NCBI GenBank assembly: GCA_965371245.1
Contig: CBDUXT010000033.1
Location: 1-54,173, forward strand
Direction of reading: 5' to 3'
DNA from: CBDUXT01 sp965371245
GTDB taxonomy: Bacteria > Planctomycetota > Phycisphaerae > UBA1845
DNA length: 54,173 nt
In this document: positions 18,147 to 27,637 of the stretch, piece by piece
Layout of the letters: every line of letters begins with the position of its first letter
Position numbering within the stretch: the stretch's first letter is position 1
Notes under the pieces: model-generated
The model's database searches: none
Seen by the model: the letters and a program-made list of their open reading frames with translations, nothing else
Told to the model about the DNA's origin: nothing
Translations under genes and position numbers: made by a program

Positions 18147-19000
18147 TCCGTCAGCTTCCCGATTCCGCCGTTTCGACCAACGCCCGGGCGGTTACTGCGC
18201 CATCTGACAGGATCGGCGAGCAACCGGCATTTCCGATCGCCGCAGCGCCGGTGTCGCTGCGCGGCGTCACCGTTTCCTACGGGCAAAAGCCCGTCTTGCG
18301 GTCCGTCTCCTTCGACGTTCCTTATGCGCAGCTCGTGGGCATCGTTGGACCCAACGGCGCGGGAAAGAGCACGCTGCTCAGGGCGATCCTCGGCCTGGTC
18401 CGGCTCGATGCGGGGACCATCAAGATCCTCGGAAGGCCCGCCCAGCACTGCCGAAAGTGCATCGCCTACGTCCCCCAGACCGAGGCCGTCGATTGGGACT
18501 TCCCCGTCACCGTGCGCGACGTCGTCTTGATGGGGCGCTACGGACGCCTCGGCTGGTTCGGTCGCCCCAAGCGGGCGGACCGCAGCGCCGCGGCCAAGGC
18601 CCTCAGTAACGTCGGCATGACCGACTTTGCGGACCGCCACATCCGACAACTCTCCGGTGGGCAGCAACAGCGTGTTTTTCTTGCACGCGCACTGTGCCAG
18701 GAGGCGGACATCCTTCTGCTCGACGAACCATTCTCCGGGGTCGATGCGGCCACCGAACAGGCCATCTTCGAACTCATCGGCCGGCTTACGGGCGCCGGAA
18801 AGACGCTCGTCGTCGTCAACCACGATCTCTCCGTGTTGAAGCGGTTCGACTCGGTCCTGTTGCTCAATCAACAGGTCATCGCCTTTGGCCCGACGGATCA
18901 GGTCATGACCAACGAGAACCTCCGCCGGACCTACGGTGGTCGGCTGACGTTGCTCGATCGGGCGGACATCGCCCTTCGCGACCACCAGGGGGCTACCTAG
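18143..19000 (+). CDS. Metal ABC transporter ATP-binding protein
   Basis: A 285-residue ATPase of the Mn/Zn importer family. Walker A is GPNGAGKST (69-77), the signature LSGGQQQR (170-177) and Walker B LLLDEP (191-196), with the H-loop in VVNHDLSVL. The N-terminal 36 residues before the first strand are longer than usual. The start is ATG in an ATGA overlap with the binding-protein gene, and the stop TAG shares its last base with the GTG start of the permease, so the three proteins are translationally coupled. Confidence 0.93.
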   Translation: MIRQLPDSAVSTNARAVTAPSDRIGEQPAFPIAAAPVSLRGVTVSYGQKPVLRSVSFDVPYAQLVGIVGPNGAGKSTLLRAILGLVRLDAGTIKILGRPAQHCRKCIAYVPQTEAVDWDFPVTVRDVVLMGRYGRLGWFGRPKRADRSAAAKALSNVGMTDFADRHIRQLSGGQQQRVFLARALCQEADILLLDEPFSGVDAATEQAIFELIGRLTGAGKTLVVVNHDLSVLKRFDSVLLLNQQVIAFGPTDQVMTNENLRRTYGGRLTLLDRADIALRDHQGAT

Positions 19001-20304
19001 TGCCCGTGCTCGCCTCGCTCGAACTGGATTGGTCTCAGTGGCTCGCGCCGTTCACCTGGCAATGGTCCACGGAGACCGCGTGCAGCGTGTTGGTCGGCAT
19101 TGCCTGCGGCGTGCTCGGCTGCTTCGTGGTGCTCCGCCGCATGGCGCTCATCGGCGACGCGCTCTCCCACGCCGTGCTGCCCGGCGTCGTCATCGCCTTC
19201 ATGCTAACCGGCAACACCGGCATCATCGGGTTGTTCCTCGGCGCCCTCATCGCCGGGCTGGTCACCGCGGGTCTCATCCGCCTGGTCAGCCAGTACAGCC
19301 GCACCAAGGAAGATTCATCGATCGGGATCGTCTTTACCGCCTTTTTCGCGATCGGCATCATCTTGATCAGCAGCCTCGGACGCGGTACCCATTTCGACCT
19401 TCAGTGTTTTCTGTTCGGCGATCCCCTCGCCGTCGGACTCGATGACCTGAAGATGATGGCCGTCGTCACGCCGACCGTGCTGATCGTCATCGTCTTGCTT
19501 TACCACCCGCTCAAGCTGGCCAGCTTCGATCCGGTGGTGGCGGCCACCATGGGCATCTCCGTCACGGCCATTCATTACCTGTTGATGGGTCTGCTCTCGG
19601 CGACCGTGGTGGCCGGGCTCAAGACGACCGGGGTCATCCTGGTGGTGGCCATGGTCATCACGCCCGCCTCGGCCGCGTATCAGCTTACCAACCGGTTGTG
19701 GATCATGCTGCTTCTGGCCGGCGCGTTCGGCGCAACCGCCGGTGCCGCGGGCATGTCGGTAGCGTTTATCACCAATTCCCCCACCGGACCGGCCATGGTG
19801 CTGGTCGCCACGCTCATCTTCGGTGCAACCATGTTGCTGAGCCCCGGACATGGGTTGCTGTTTCGCACGCTGCGCCATCGCCAGGTGCGCAGGCACATCG
19901 ACGGCGAGGACGTCCTAAAGGCTCTGGCGCGCCTGGCGGACGGCGGGCAACCCGGCACGGTGGATGCCGTAACAGGGGCCACGGGACTGTCGTCGGGGCG
20001 CGTCGCCGGGAGCATGCGGGCGCTGCAAAACGAGCGGCTCCTCGCCGTCGCCGACGGTGTCGTCACCATGACACCATCAGGGCACGATCGTGCGGTCGGG
20101 TTGGTCCGCGCCCACAGGCTCTGGGAGTCCTACCTCGCCGATGAGGCCGGCATCAGCGCGGACGACCTTCACGACCAGGCCGAGCGGCTCGAACACGCCC
20201 ACGAACTCGCCGACGACATCGACGCCGAACTGGGCTACCCGAGGCGCGATCCGCACGGAACGGTCATCCCCAGCGCTCCGACGCCCAAGGGAGCGGCGGG
20301 GTAA
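19000..20304 (+). CDS. Metal ABC permease fused to a DtxR-like regulatory domain
   Basis: A 434-residue fusion. Residues about 22-285 are a typical cluster-9 Mn/Zn permease with about eight membrane segments (MALIGDALSHAVLPGV at 48-63; TTGVILVVAMVITPASAAY at 209-227). Residues about 295-365 form a winged-helix-like segment (DGEDVLKALARLADGG; TGLSSGRVAGSMRALQNERLL). Residues 370-424 match the DtxR metal-binding and dimerisation domain (HRLWESYLADEAGISADDLHDQAERLEHA split over 372-400; RRDPHGTVIP at 415-424). The cytosolic tail could sense metal and gate transport or bind DNA at the membrane. The GTG start at 19000 shares one base with the upstream stop. Confidence 0.9.
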   Translation: MPVLASLELDWSQWLAPFTWQWSTETACSVLVGIACGVLGCFVVLRRMALIGDALSHAVLPGVVIAFMLTGNTGIIGLFLGALIAGLVTAGLIRLVSQYSRTKEDSSIGIVFTAFFAIGIILISSLGRGTHFDLQCFLFGDPLAVGLDDLKMMAVVTPTVLIVIVLLYHPLKLASFDPVVAATMGISVTAIHYLLMGLLSATVVAGLKTTGVILVVAMVITPASAAYQLTNRLWIMLLLAGAFGATAGAAGMSVAFITNSPTGPAMVLVATLIFGATMLLSPGHGLLFRTLRHRQVRRHIDGEDVLKALARLADGGQPGTVDAVTGATGLSSGRVAGSMRALQNERLLAVADGVVTMTPSGHDRAVGLVRAHRLWESYLADEAGISADDLHDQAERLEHAHELADDIDAELGYPRRDPHGTVIPSAPTPKGAAG

Positions 20305-20318
20305 CCCACCTGATGCGC

Positions 20319-20530
20319 GTGTGTGCCACTGCTCTTGAGCAGTACCTGGTTTTCCCTCGAACACCACCAACGACATGGCTCAAGAACAATGGCAGCCGTC
20401 GGGCGGCATGCTCAAGCCGGAGGCGCGGGCACGTGTCGGCCCGCCCAGCACACGGCCGCGCTGCGCTTCGCCATGCCGCCTAACGACCGCGGCTACGAAG
20501 AGTCGAGCCACCTTTCCGGAAACGGCGCTA
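20319..20530 (+). repeat. Dispersed modular repeat, family 1, copy 1
   Basis: The left part is a palindrome beginning GTGTGCCACTGCTCTTGAGC (20321-20340), echoed in inverted form at about 20374-20396. The right part (about 20400-20530) is a core shared with copies at 41876 and, inverted, at 36879: for example CGGCCGCGCTGCGCTT and AGCCACCTTTCCGGAAACG. The core ends at CTA, which supplies the stop codon of the MORN-like gene. No transposase is nearby. Confidence 0.75.
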
Positions 20531-21112
20531 CGGCTGCAGGACGCCATCGACATACTCCAACTCTTCTATCAGCGTACCGCCCTCATCCCAGACGCGTTCG
20601 ATACCCTGCCTCTTCCCGCGCACGTAGGTGATCTCTCTCTTCTTTTGCCCGTTGAGATGCCAGTCCGTCCAAATGCCGTGCCAGGCGCCATGGTCGAAGT
20701 TCAGCTCCTGCGCCTTGCGTCCGTTGGGAAACCAGACCGTCCAGGTGCCGTGCTCCTTGCCGTGGAAGAACCGGGCCTCCTGCCAGACCTGCCCATTCTG
20801 ATACCACGCCGACTTGGGCCCGTGCCATACGCCCTCCAAGTAGTGCAGCTCAAGCTTCTTCTGCCCGTTTGCCCAAAACGTCGTGCTCACGCCATGCTGG
20901 ACGAACTCGCCGTCCGGGTACCGCCGCCCTTCATTGCGAACCCGCAACTGACCGTCATCGTAGAACGCCTCCATCACCTCATCCAAGTACGCGTCGTCAG
21001 CCGGGGCGACCGGCTCGCCCGGCATCGGGTCCGCGTTCCGACCTGGCGTGGCGCACCCGGACAGGGCCGCGCAAAGCAACATCGACCACGCGCGTGCGCG
21101 AAGCTGATTCAT
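20528..21112 (-). CDS. MORN-like repeat lipoprotein (YwqK-type)
   Basis: A 194-residue protein with a lipobox (ALSGC at about residues 16-20) and at least five tandem YwqK/MORN_2-type repeats, recognisable by recurring ANGQKKLELHYLEGVWHG, QNGQVWQEARFFHGKEHG, PNGRKAQELNFDHGAWHG and LNGQKKREITYVRGKRQG. Such repeats form beta-hairpins; in other bacteria they occur in antitoxin-like or surface proteins of unclear role. GAGAGGAAGA precedes the ATG. Its stop codon lies inside the end of a family 1 repeat. No functional neighbour is evident. Confidence 0.82.
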   Translation of the reverse strand: MNQLRARAWSMLLCAALSGCATPGRNADPMPGEPVAPADDAYLDEVMEAFYDDGQLRVRNEGRRYPDGEFVQHGVSTTFWANGQKKLELHYLEGVWHGPKSAWYQNGQVWQEARFFHGKEHGTWTVWFPNGRKAQELNFDHGAWHGIWTDWHLNGQKKREITYVRGKRQGIERVWDEGGTLIEELEYVDGVLQP

Positions 21113-21424
21113 CCGTCTTCCTCTCGTTGGTTCACCTACCGGGGTACCGACAGCTACTCACGAAGGGCCTACTTTTACCCCCCAAGGCCGCGATGTCCAG
21201 CGCCCAGGATCGAGGTGCGCACCGCCGGGTGCGTGACCGAATCGGCGGGCAGTCTTCAGAGCACAGGGCGCGAGCCCTGTGGCCGGTCTGGTATCGTAGA
21301 GGCCCTATGTTGTTCCCATCGTGTCCGTGGGCTTGCGCCTACGGCTCTAACCCGGCATGCCACCGTCAAGAAGGCTTGGCACGCCCCGCCAAGACTGTCA
21401 CACACCCCGCACCGCCGGGCGAGG
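21113..21424. other. Intergenic stretch with a GCGA-tetraloop hairpin
   Basis: No gene is supported in this 312-nt gap. It contains a perfect 8-bp hairpin, CACAGGGC/GCCCTGTG with a GCGA tetraloop, at 21262-21281, without a T tract, so it is not an intrinsic terminator. It may belong to the palindromic intergenic repeats seen elsewhere, but I found no second copy in this window. Confidence 0.4.
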
Positions 21425-22309
21425 TCACCCGGCTTTACGCGCAGGCTTGGCTTGTTTTACAAGGAAGCTCTTGATGTGCTGCACGAACTCAGGTCGAAAC
21501 CCGGTCTGGGCGTGGTTGGCGCCGTCGATGACCTCCACGCGATGGTTGCCCATAACGCCGATCATCCGATCCACGTCCGTCTTGAGCGGATCGTTTCCGC
21601 CGATCAAGGTTAGCGTCGGCACCCTGTTGGCGCGCAGCTCCGATTCGGTGACGCTAAGCCGGTCGAAGCCGCGGACCACGGCGGCGAGCGCCTTCGGGTC
21701 GTTCCTCGCCAGGAGAAGCAGACTGATCGCCGCGATCTGGTCCTCGGCCGGGGGCGGCTGACCGGGCGGGGTCAGGGCCGATATCAGCGGCGCGAGGCCG
21801 GTCCCATTCTCCAGGCTCTCGGCGAGACGAACAAAGAACGCTGTCCCATGCGGACCATCCGGGCTAGGCCAGCCGAACCCCGCCGGAACCGCCGAGATCA
21901 CCCGATCGGGATGCGTGGCGACCAGCTTCAGCGTAATCATGCCGCCCATCGAGAACCCGACAACGTGACTTCTGGCGATCTTCAGGTGGTTCAGCAACCG
22001 AACAACGTCTTCGACCATTTCGAGGCCGTAGCTGGCCGGATCATGCGGCTTGCCGCTCTTTCCGTGTCCACGGCAATCGATGGTGATCACGCGATAGTCA
22101 CTGGCAAGAGCGGCGACGGTTCCTGCCATGGCCCACGCGCCACCGCCGGCCGTGAAGCCGTGAATCAGCAGTATGGGTTCGCCTCGCCCTTGATCGGTGT
22201 AGTGGATCTTTACGCCCGCCGAGTCGAAGGAGCCCTCTTCCGCCCCAGCGTAGGCGACGAACATCAACGGCAGCATGAGCGTCAGGGCGCTGCGCAGGTT
22301 CTTGTGCAT
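21425..22309 (-). CDS. Exported alpha/beta hydrolase
   Basis: A 294-residue alpha/beta-hydrolase with a signal peptide (MHKNLRSALTLMLPLMFVAY, cleavage near AGA). The oxyanion region is ILLIHGFTAGG, the nucleophile elbow GFSMGG, the acid probably Asp in GGNDPLKTD and the catalytic His in GANHAQ, so a complete Ser-Asp-His triad is present. The family includes esterases, haloperoxidase-like enzymes and C-C bond hydrolases, and the substrate cannot be told from sequence. I preferred the ATG at 22309 to the one at 22318 because AAGGA then stands at a proper distance. The gene is single, 60 nt downstream of a membrane-protein gene on the same strand. Confidence 0.88.
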   Translation of the reverse strand: MHKNLRSALTLMLPLMFVAYAGAEEGSFDSAGVKIHYTDQGRGEPILLIHGFTAGGGAWAMAGTVAALASDYRVITIDCRGHGKSGKPHDPASYGLEMVEDVVRLLNHLKIARSHVVGFSMGGMITLKLVATHPDRVISAVPAGFGWPSPDGPHGTAFFVRLAESLENGTGLAPLISALTPPGQPPPAEDQIAAISLLLLARNDPKALAAVVRGFDRLSVTESELRANRVPTLTLIGGNDPLKTDVDRMIGVMGNHRVEVIDGANHAQTGFRPEFVQHIKSFLVKQAKPARKAG

Positions 22310-22378
22310 GGTGACCATCCTTTCAGAAACTGACGAACAGAGTGCGGTCGCGAGCCAGCGGCGTCAAGGACGGTGCCG

Positions 22379-23854
22379 CTACGGCTCGGCAACGGCCGGG
22401 TTCTTGCTTGTGACCGTCGATGGATCGGGCAGAGGAGCCAGCCCGAACTGCGCGCGTACCTGATTCTGCGCCACCAACGCGGCCGGGAAGAAGTTCCCGG
22501 CATACCCCCCCGTGGACCCGTTGCAGGTGCCGACGAGCACCCGTCCGCCGAGAGGTGGCAGGCCTGCGTTGACATCCGGATCGGGTGAAAGAATCACGAG
22601 CCATAGCCGGGGATCACACGTGTTCACGTCGATCCCGTGGTACACGAAGACGAAATCACCGACTCGATGGGCGATGGTGTTTTGAGGCAACGCCTTCGCC
22701 GCGGCGCGAACCACGTTGCTGCGGCCCGGCTCGACCATGGCATCCAACTGATCGAGCGTGACGCCGGCGACCATCACTGCGGCTGTACCGGTTGCGGTCC
22801 ATTTGGAAAACATGTCCGTCGGGTCCAGGTAATCCTCCGAAACGAGTTCGACGGCATGGGCGGGGCCGAGGCCGTTGTTATCTCGAGAGCAGGTGATTAC
22901 ACTCTCCAGAACAAGCTGCGTCTCGGACTGGGGGTTCATCGCCATCCCGCCGAACGGGCCGATGCCGGTAACCATCGAGGTCATCAGGAGTCCGTAGAAC
23001 ACAATGAACACGAACAACCCCACGGCCGGAAAGGTCAGCACCGCCAGCGCGGCCCGCCAGCCATGCACGCCCTGAGCTGCCTTGACAACGAGCAGAGCGC
23101 TGACAAACCACCAGATCCAACCGACGTAGCAACCGACGCAGGGTATCGCGGTGGCCACATTCGCGCCCGTGCTGTAGCAGAGTGCTTCGTACGTGCGTCC
23201 GAGGGGCCTCTCGGTATCGCCGGTCGCCAGTAAGAGTCCGTGCGTCACCAAACCCCAGACGAGGACGAACACCGCCATGCCGGCGGAGACACACAGAAAC
23301 ACAATCGCTAATGTTCTTGCCGCACTCATGAGCCAAGGCCCGGCAGCGCCCGTCCGACTGGCCATGACCATCTGAAGGACCACAATAGCTGCAATGGCTC
23401 CGGCGCCGCATAGGAGGAAAGCCGTGCCCGTCAAGATTGCGAACCACCACGCCTGCCCTCTGCTGCTCGGGTCGGGAATCGATTCCCCCAGCCGTATGGG
23501 ATGAACCAAGGCCATCCCAATCATGGGAAGCCAGGCCCGGAAGAACCCGCGCTTGGACCGCTCCAGCCAGGGCGTCCGCTCGACGTACATTTGCTCCTCC
23601 TCAACCCCGGCGGTGGGGCGCAGGATCATCTCGTCCATGTCGATCGGGTGATTGCACCCGGAGCAGACGAACCGCGTGGGGACCAGGTGGCCCTTCTCGC
23701 CGGTTCCGTAGTAGGACGCGTCGCACCGGGGACAGCAGAACTGGACGGTGTTGGGAATGAACTCGTGATCACTTGGCAGAAACGCGGTGCCACACTCCGG
23801 GCACACACGCGTTGGCAGGTTCCACAGCCGGTACTCGCACGTCTTGCAGCGCAT
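22379..23854 (-). CDS. Zinc-ribbon multi-pass membrane protein of unknown function
   Basis: A 491-residue protein. The N-terminus has four CxxC knuckles that could build two zinc ribbons (CKTC, CPEC, CPRC, CSGC within the first 75 residues). Four or five transmembrane segments follow between about 110 and 310 (for example FAILTGTAFLLCGAGAIAAI). The C-terminal 170 residues look soluble and include GTCNGSTGGYAGNFFPAALV, reminiscent of type II secretion pseudopilin-like C-termini of planctomycetes, though this is only an impression. GGAG precedes the ATG by seven bases. Together with the next two minus-strand genes it may form a membrane-protein cluster. Confidence 0.75.
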   Translation of the reverse strand: MRCKTCEYRLWNLPTRVCPECGTAFLPSDHEFIPNTVQFCCPRCDASYYGTGEKGHLVPTRFVCSGCNHPIDMDEMILRPTAGVEEEQMYVERTPWLERSKRGFFRAWLPMIGMALVHPIRLGESIPDPSSRGQAWWFAILTGTAFLLCGAGAIAAIVVLQMVMASRTGAAGPWLMSAARTLAIVFLCVSAGMAVFVLVWGLVTHGLLLATGDTERPLGRTYEALCYSTGANVATAIPCVGCYVGWIWWFVSALLVVKAAQGVHGWRAALAVLTFPAVGLFVFIVFYGLLMTSMVTGIGPFGGMAMNPQSETQLVLESVITCSRDNNGLGPAHAVELVSEDYLDPTDMFSKWTATGTAAVMVAGVTLDQLDAMVEPGRSNVVRAAAKALPQNTIAHRVGDFVFVYHGIDVNTCDPRLWLVILSPDPDVNAGLPPLGGRVLVGTCNGSTGGYAGNFFPAALVAQNQVRAQFGLAPLPDPSTVTSKNPAVAEP

Positions 23855-23926
23855 CGACCGCTCCGTTACGAGTCGGGAGTATCGAAAGGATCAGCCGGCG
23901 ACGGACGACCCGCCATTGTTTGGAAC

Positions 23927-24511
23927 CTACGAGTCCCAACCCGCGATCGTGTCCTTGACGCCGGGGCGCGAGAACCAAATCAACAGGAAAATCGGAAACG
24001 CCCAACCCCATAGGACCCCAAAGGCGACGCCGACCGCCGCTCCGATCCTAAAACCCCCGCCCCACCCGGGGGGCATCCCCGGCCCGCTCATGACCTCGAA
24101 CTGCTGCTGCACCACCGCGTAGCCCAGGACGCTATTCCCCATGACAAAGAGAATCTTCACGACGGCGAAAACGCGGCAGACGGCAACGCCCCGAGCGCGG
24201 CGTCGGACGAGGTCGATCCCGCCGATCAGGAGCCCTGTCGCCACCACCATAGCGACCGCCCCGCTAATCATCTGCAAGGTCCGCCATTCCTGCACGATTT
24301 CTAGGACGGTCACCTGTCCCGACGGCATGTTCATGGACATCAGCTCCGTGAACCATGGCGAGCCGATCGCCATGCAGCCGCCGAGGATCCCGCCGGCGCC
24401 CAGGACGATCGCGATGATACCCACCACCGTCGGCCAAGCGGCGACCTCTGTCCGGGCGACCAGCGCGCCGGGCTGACGTGGTGGTGTGATGGGTTGGGAT
24501 GGCTCCGTCAT
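23927..24511 (-). CDS. Small membrane protein, four predicted segments
   Basis: A 194-residue protein with about four hydrophobic segments: VVGIIAIVLGAGGILGGCMA, ISGAVAMVVATGLLIGGIDL, VFAVVKILFVMGNSVLGYAV and IGAAVGVAFGVLWGWAFPIF. The N-terminus is proline-rich (MTEPSQPITPPRQPGA), which is common in planctomycete membrane proteins. The ORF is open to 24814, but the ATG at 24511 follows a GGAGGG motif and gives a sensible N-terminus. I recognise no family. It lies 72 nt upstream of the zinc-ribbon membrane protein gene and on the same strand. Confidence 0.68.
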   Translation of the reverse strand: MTEPSQPITPPRQPGALVARTEVAAWPTVVGIIAIVLGAGGILGGCMAIGSPWFTELMSMNMPSGQVTVLEIVQEWRTLQMISGAVAMVVATGLLIGGIDLVRRRARGVAVCRVFAVVKILFVMGNSVLGYAVVQQQFEVMSGPGMPPGWGGGFRIGAAVGVAFGVLWGWAFPIFLLIWFSRPGVKDTIAGWDS

Positions 24512-24620
24512 TTCGGCTGATCCCTCCAGCATGAGACCCGGGCACCCGAGCAAGCGAACGCCTCCGCGGATGCCCGATCGTAGCCGGACTGGGGCAGAGT
24601 ACAAGCTAACGGTCTTCAAC

Positions 24621-26093
24621 TCATACAAACTGCGGTGTGAAGGGCAGCATGCGTGCGAGCAGGAAGCCAGCGCCCGAAACGACCGAGAGCACGGCCAACA
24701 CTTGAAACACAAACCGCCGCAACCGGCGTGAGCACCAGAGCAGGACGAGCAGCAGTAGAAGATTGGCAGACAGCCCGGCTGCCACACGGCCGAGCGTGTC
24801 ATCGGTCGTGGCAATCCCCGGCCACCGAGGCCAGACCGCCATCACGGCCCCCACCACCAGGGCCAACGACGCGTTGAAGAACGTGAAACGCTCCGCGGAC
24901 GGGATCAGTCGGGCGGCGGTCGGCCACTCAAGCCCCCGATCCACTCGGTGCCGCAGGGTTGACACCACCCACGCACATGTTGCGGTCGCCAGCGCCAGCC
25001 CCATCATGACGGCGTTGAAGATCATGGGAAACCGCTCGGCCAAGGCCTCCGGCTGACGGGGCACGAAGAGACTCGCCGCCGCACAGAAAAACATCGACGT
25101 CAGACCCATGGCCGCGTCGGCAAGGGTCCCCGACCAGCCCCGGAGCAACTGGACGAAGCAGGCCACCGCCGCCGCCGCCGCCGAGACGGTTACGACGGCG
25201 ATGCCCGCCCGAACACCGCCCGGCGTGATCGGCACCGGAACCAGGAGATGGTAGCAAACGAGGATCAGCACCAGGATCGCGATGACTGCGACGCTTTGTG
25301 AGAACCCCGGCCGATGAGGCGTGTCCGCCGGTGGCGCGCCGCCTCCAACCGTCAGCGCGCTTTGTCGAGCCCGTCGTTCGATGGAAGCGGCCGCCAGGAC
25401 CACGCACAACAAGAGTGCCGAGAGCGCCGCGAGCAGCACGAGCAGGACACCCGTCCGATCAAATCCGCCAGCACCGTTGCCCCGAACGGCCGGTCCCAAC
25501 AGCGACCACCAGGCCGACACGAGAACGGCACTCCAAAGCAAACATAGACCCACGCGACGGTCCCGCGTGGACAGCCAACCGATGGCACTCGACGCGGTGA
25601 GTGCGATCAGGCTCGCAAGTCCCACGGACGTAAACCCGAACGAACGCGTGGTCAGGTCGGGCTCGGCGCTGAAGTGATCCAACACCACACAGATCGCGCG
25701 AATCGTCAGGATGACGGCTTGGATCACACCGGTCAGCACGCCCAACAGCAGCGCCGCGATCCGGGCGGAACCGACAAAATCGATCGAACGGATCGGCGCG
25801 GGATCCGAAGGCCGTCGGGCCTGCGCAGCCAGTGTCGCAACCAGAATCCATGCAAGGGAAAGCAGTGCGCCGCAACGAGCGACCTCTTGAATGAACCCGC
25901 CGCCGGTCGGGAACAGCACCCACAGCACAGCGGCCCCGGCGCCCGTCAGAGAAAGGACAAGGCACGCCCGTGCGAGAACCCTCGGCAACAAACGCCTCAG
26001 CAGAAGTGAGCCCGCGCCGGACGAAAGAAGGGCGACAACGACCACGGTGGGAAAGGGTGCTACGCCAAAAAAATCCTGCAGTTCGGGCGACAC
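24621..26093 (-). CDS. Multi-pass membrane protein of unknown function
   Basis: A 490-residue, very hydrophobic protein with about twelve predicted transmembrane segments and short loops; no charged catalytic cluster is visible, and the C-terminus ends LARMLPFTPQFV. It resembles cytochrome-assembly or transporter-like planctomycete proteins only in general composition, so no function is proposed. I chose the GTG at 26093 because GGAG lies seven bases upstream; the ATG at 26174 would add an Arg-rich extension. The next minus-strand gene starts 109 nt downstream. Confidence 0.65.
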   Translation of the reverse strand: MSPELQDFFGVAPFPTVVVVALLSSGAGSLLLRRLLPRVLARACLVLSLTGAGAAVLWVLFPTGGGFIQEVARCGALLSLAWILVATLAAQARRPSDPAPIRSIDFVGSARIAALLLGVLTGVIQAVILTIRAICVVLDHFSAEPDLTTRSFGFTSVGLASLIALTASSAIGWLSTRDRRVGLCLLWSAVLVSAWWSLLGPAVRGNGAGGFDRTGVLLVLLAALSALLLCVVLAAASIERRARQSALTVGGGAPPADTPHRPGFSQSVAVIAILVLILVCYHLLVPVPITPGGVRAGIAVVTVSAAAAAVACFVQLLRGWSGTLADAAMGLTSMFFCAAASLFVPRQPEALAERFPMIFNAVMMGLALATATCAWVVSTLRHRVDRGLEWPTAARLIPSAERFTFFNASLALVVGAVMAVWPRWPGIATTDDTLGRVAAGLSANLLLLLVLLWCSRRLRRFVFQVLAVLSVVSGAGFLLARMLPFTPQFV

Positions 26094-26194
26094 GCTAAGG
26101 CTCCATCCTTCAGAAGCAGGGCCGACCCGCGAGCCGACGGAAGAGTTCCGGCGCCTGCGCGGACGCGGGCGCAATCAACCCACGCCGCCGGAAA

Positions 26195-27079
26195 TCACGA
26201 CCGCGAGGCGAGCTTCGGTTTGTTCTTGTCCGCCTTGTAGGCCGACAGAACCGGTTGCTCAGCCGCGAGTCGCTCACGGAGGAAGGCGCCGACAGCCGGC
26301 AGAATCGCCTCCGGCGCCGGAAGGGAATCGACCCACAGCTTCGGCCACTCGAACAGCAGGTACCCGTCAAAGGCCATGCCCCGAAGAAGTTCGATCTGTC
26401 GGGCGACCTCCGCCCCACCTTCTCCAACGGGTCGATACTCTTCCAGAACGCCCTGCTCATCGAAGTCGGCGTCACAAAGATGGACCGTTCCAATCTTGCC
26501 GCCCAGGCGAGGAATGGAATTGGTCGGTCGCTCTCCCAGCGACAGCGCGTGGCACTGGTTCCAGCAGCATTGCAAGTTCGGGTGGTCCACCCCGTCGATC
26601 ACGAACCAAAGATCCTCGCTGCCCACGAAATCGCCACCGTTTTCAACCAGAAGCGTCACGCCGTTTCGCGCCGCCACGGGAACCAAGGCTCTCAGCGCCG
26701 TAACGATCCGCGAAAGAGCCGCGCGACGGTGGTCGAAACGCGGCACCTCGCCCAGGAACATGCGCACGTACGGGCACGCCAGCGCGGCCGCCAGCTCAAT
26801 CCATTCGGCCACTACGGCCTTTTGCCGGGCAACCTCTTTCGGCTGCCGAGAGACCAAGGTGGCCGAACTCGCCAGGCAAACAAGGTCCACGCCGTTTTCG
26901 CGGAAGAGCCGGCGCGCGGCCTCTGGATCACCGGCCAACTCCGGCGCCTGGGGAAGATGGAGCTCGCCGCGAAGGCCCCGGAGTTCGACACCGTCAAACC
27001 CCATCGACGACGCCGACGTGACGATCGTTTCCAGATCCCACGCGGGACAAACAAGCGAGCTGAATCCGGTCTTCATCAT
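26195..27079 (-). CDS. Sugar phosphate isomerase/epimerase-like TIM-barrel protein
   Basis: A 294-residue protein of the xylose-isomerase-like TIM-barrel superfamily (AP endonuclease 2 fold). Typical elements are the start KTGFSSLVCPAWDLETIV, GFDGVELRG at strand 2, VTLLVENGGDF with a metal-ligand Glu, GTVHLCDAD and YLLFEWPK near the C-terminus, which together supply the expected divalent-metal site. Substrate is not predictable; members act on sugars, inositols or as hydroxypyruvate isomerases. The start is the first of two adjacent ATG codons; upstream extension to 27259 lacks family similarity. There is no operon partner downstream within 100 nt except the membrane-protein gene. Confidence 0.82.
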   Translation of the reverse strand: MMKTGFSSLVCPAWDLETIVTSASSMGFDGVELRGLRGELHLPQAPELAGDPEAARRLFRENGVDLVCLASSATLVSRQPKEVARQKAVVAEWIELAAALACPYVRMFLGEVPRFDHRRAALSRIVTALRALVPVAARNGVTLLVENGGDFVGSEDLWFVIDGVDHPNLQCCWNQCHALSLGERPTNSIPRLGGKIGTVHLCDADFDEQGVLEEYRPVGEGGAEVARQIELLRGMAFDGYLLFEWPKLWVDSLPAPEAILPAVGAFLRERLAAEQPVLSAYKADKNKPKLASRS

Positions 27080-27637
27080 GAGCGTGTTCGCACTTACAAG
27101 AATGTCACGGCTCCGAGACAATCTCTCGGAAGAACCCGCCTTCGAACGCCACGGAAAAGATAGACGCTGCCCAGGCGCCAGGTGTTTCCGCGCTCCTCGA
27201 CCCCTGGGCACAGATCTCACACCACGGGAAAAGTCACGATGGTCGCGAAAGCGTAGCACATCCGTCTACTCCGTCAACTCGACGGCGCGCGAACCGTGCA
27301 TGCCCATCGCGTTGGTGGAACGGTCCGTAAGCCTCAGCCGAGATTGGCTGTAACGGGAACTCGTCGCGAGGTTGCGCGTCTAAGAAGGTGCATGGGAAGG
27401 GTCGTGACAAACCGAGCCGCGGCCGTAAGGGAGCGATTCCGTGCGCGTAATCGGACCACGTTCTCACTGGCGCGGCCCTGAAAGAGCCTGATGAAGCAGG
27501 CTCTAAAAAAGTACGAACAGGAAACGATGGGTTCGCTCGATTTCGAGGTCGGACGCCTGTCCCGGCCAGTCGAGTGAGACGTTGTCATGGGCGTCGTGCT
27601 CTACAGAGCCTGGTTCGCCCGCCAAAGGAGACCGCAC
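27080..27637. other. Intergenic region between divergent genes
   Basis: No gene is supported in this 558-nt gap. The notable structure is an 8-bp hairpin, AGAGCCTG/CAGGCTCT at 27483-27504, followed on the plus strand by six A residues rather than T, so it does not work as an intrinsic terminator in either direction. Promoters for the flanking divergent genes must lie here, but I could not identify convincing hexamers. Confidence 0.35.

Noticed and set aside
27483..27510. Hairpin AGAGCCTG/CAGGCTCT as an intrinsic terminator
   Set aside because: It is followed by A6, not T, on the plus strand, and on the minus strand only TTC follows.
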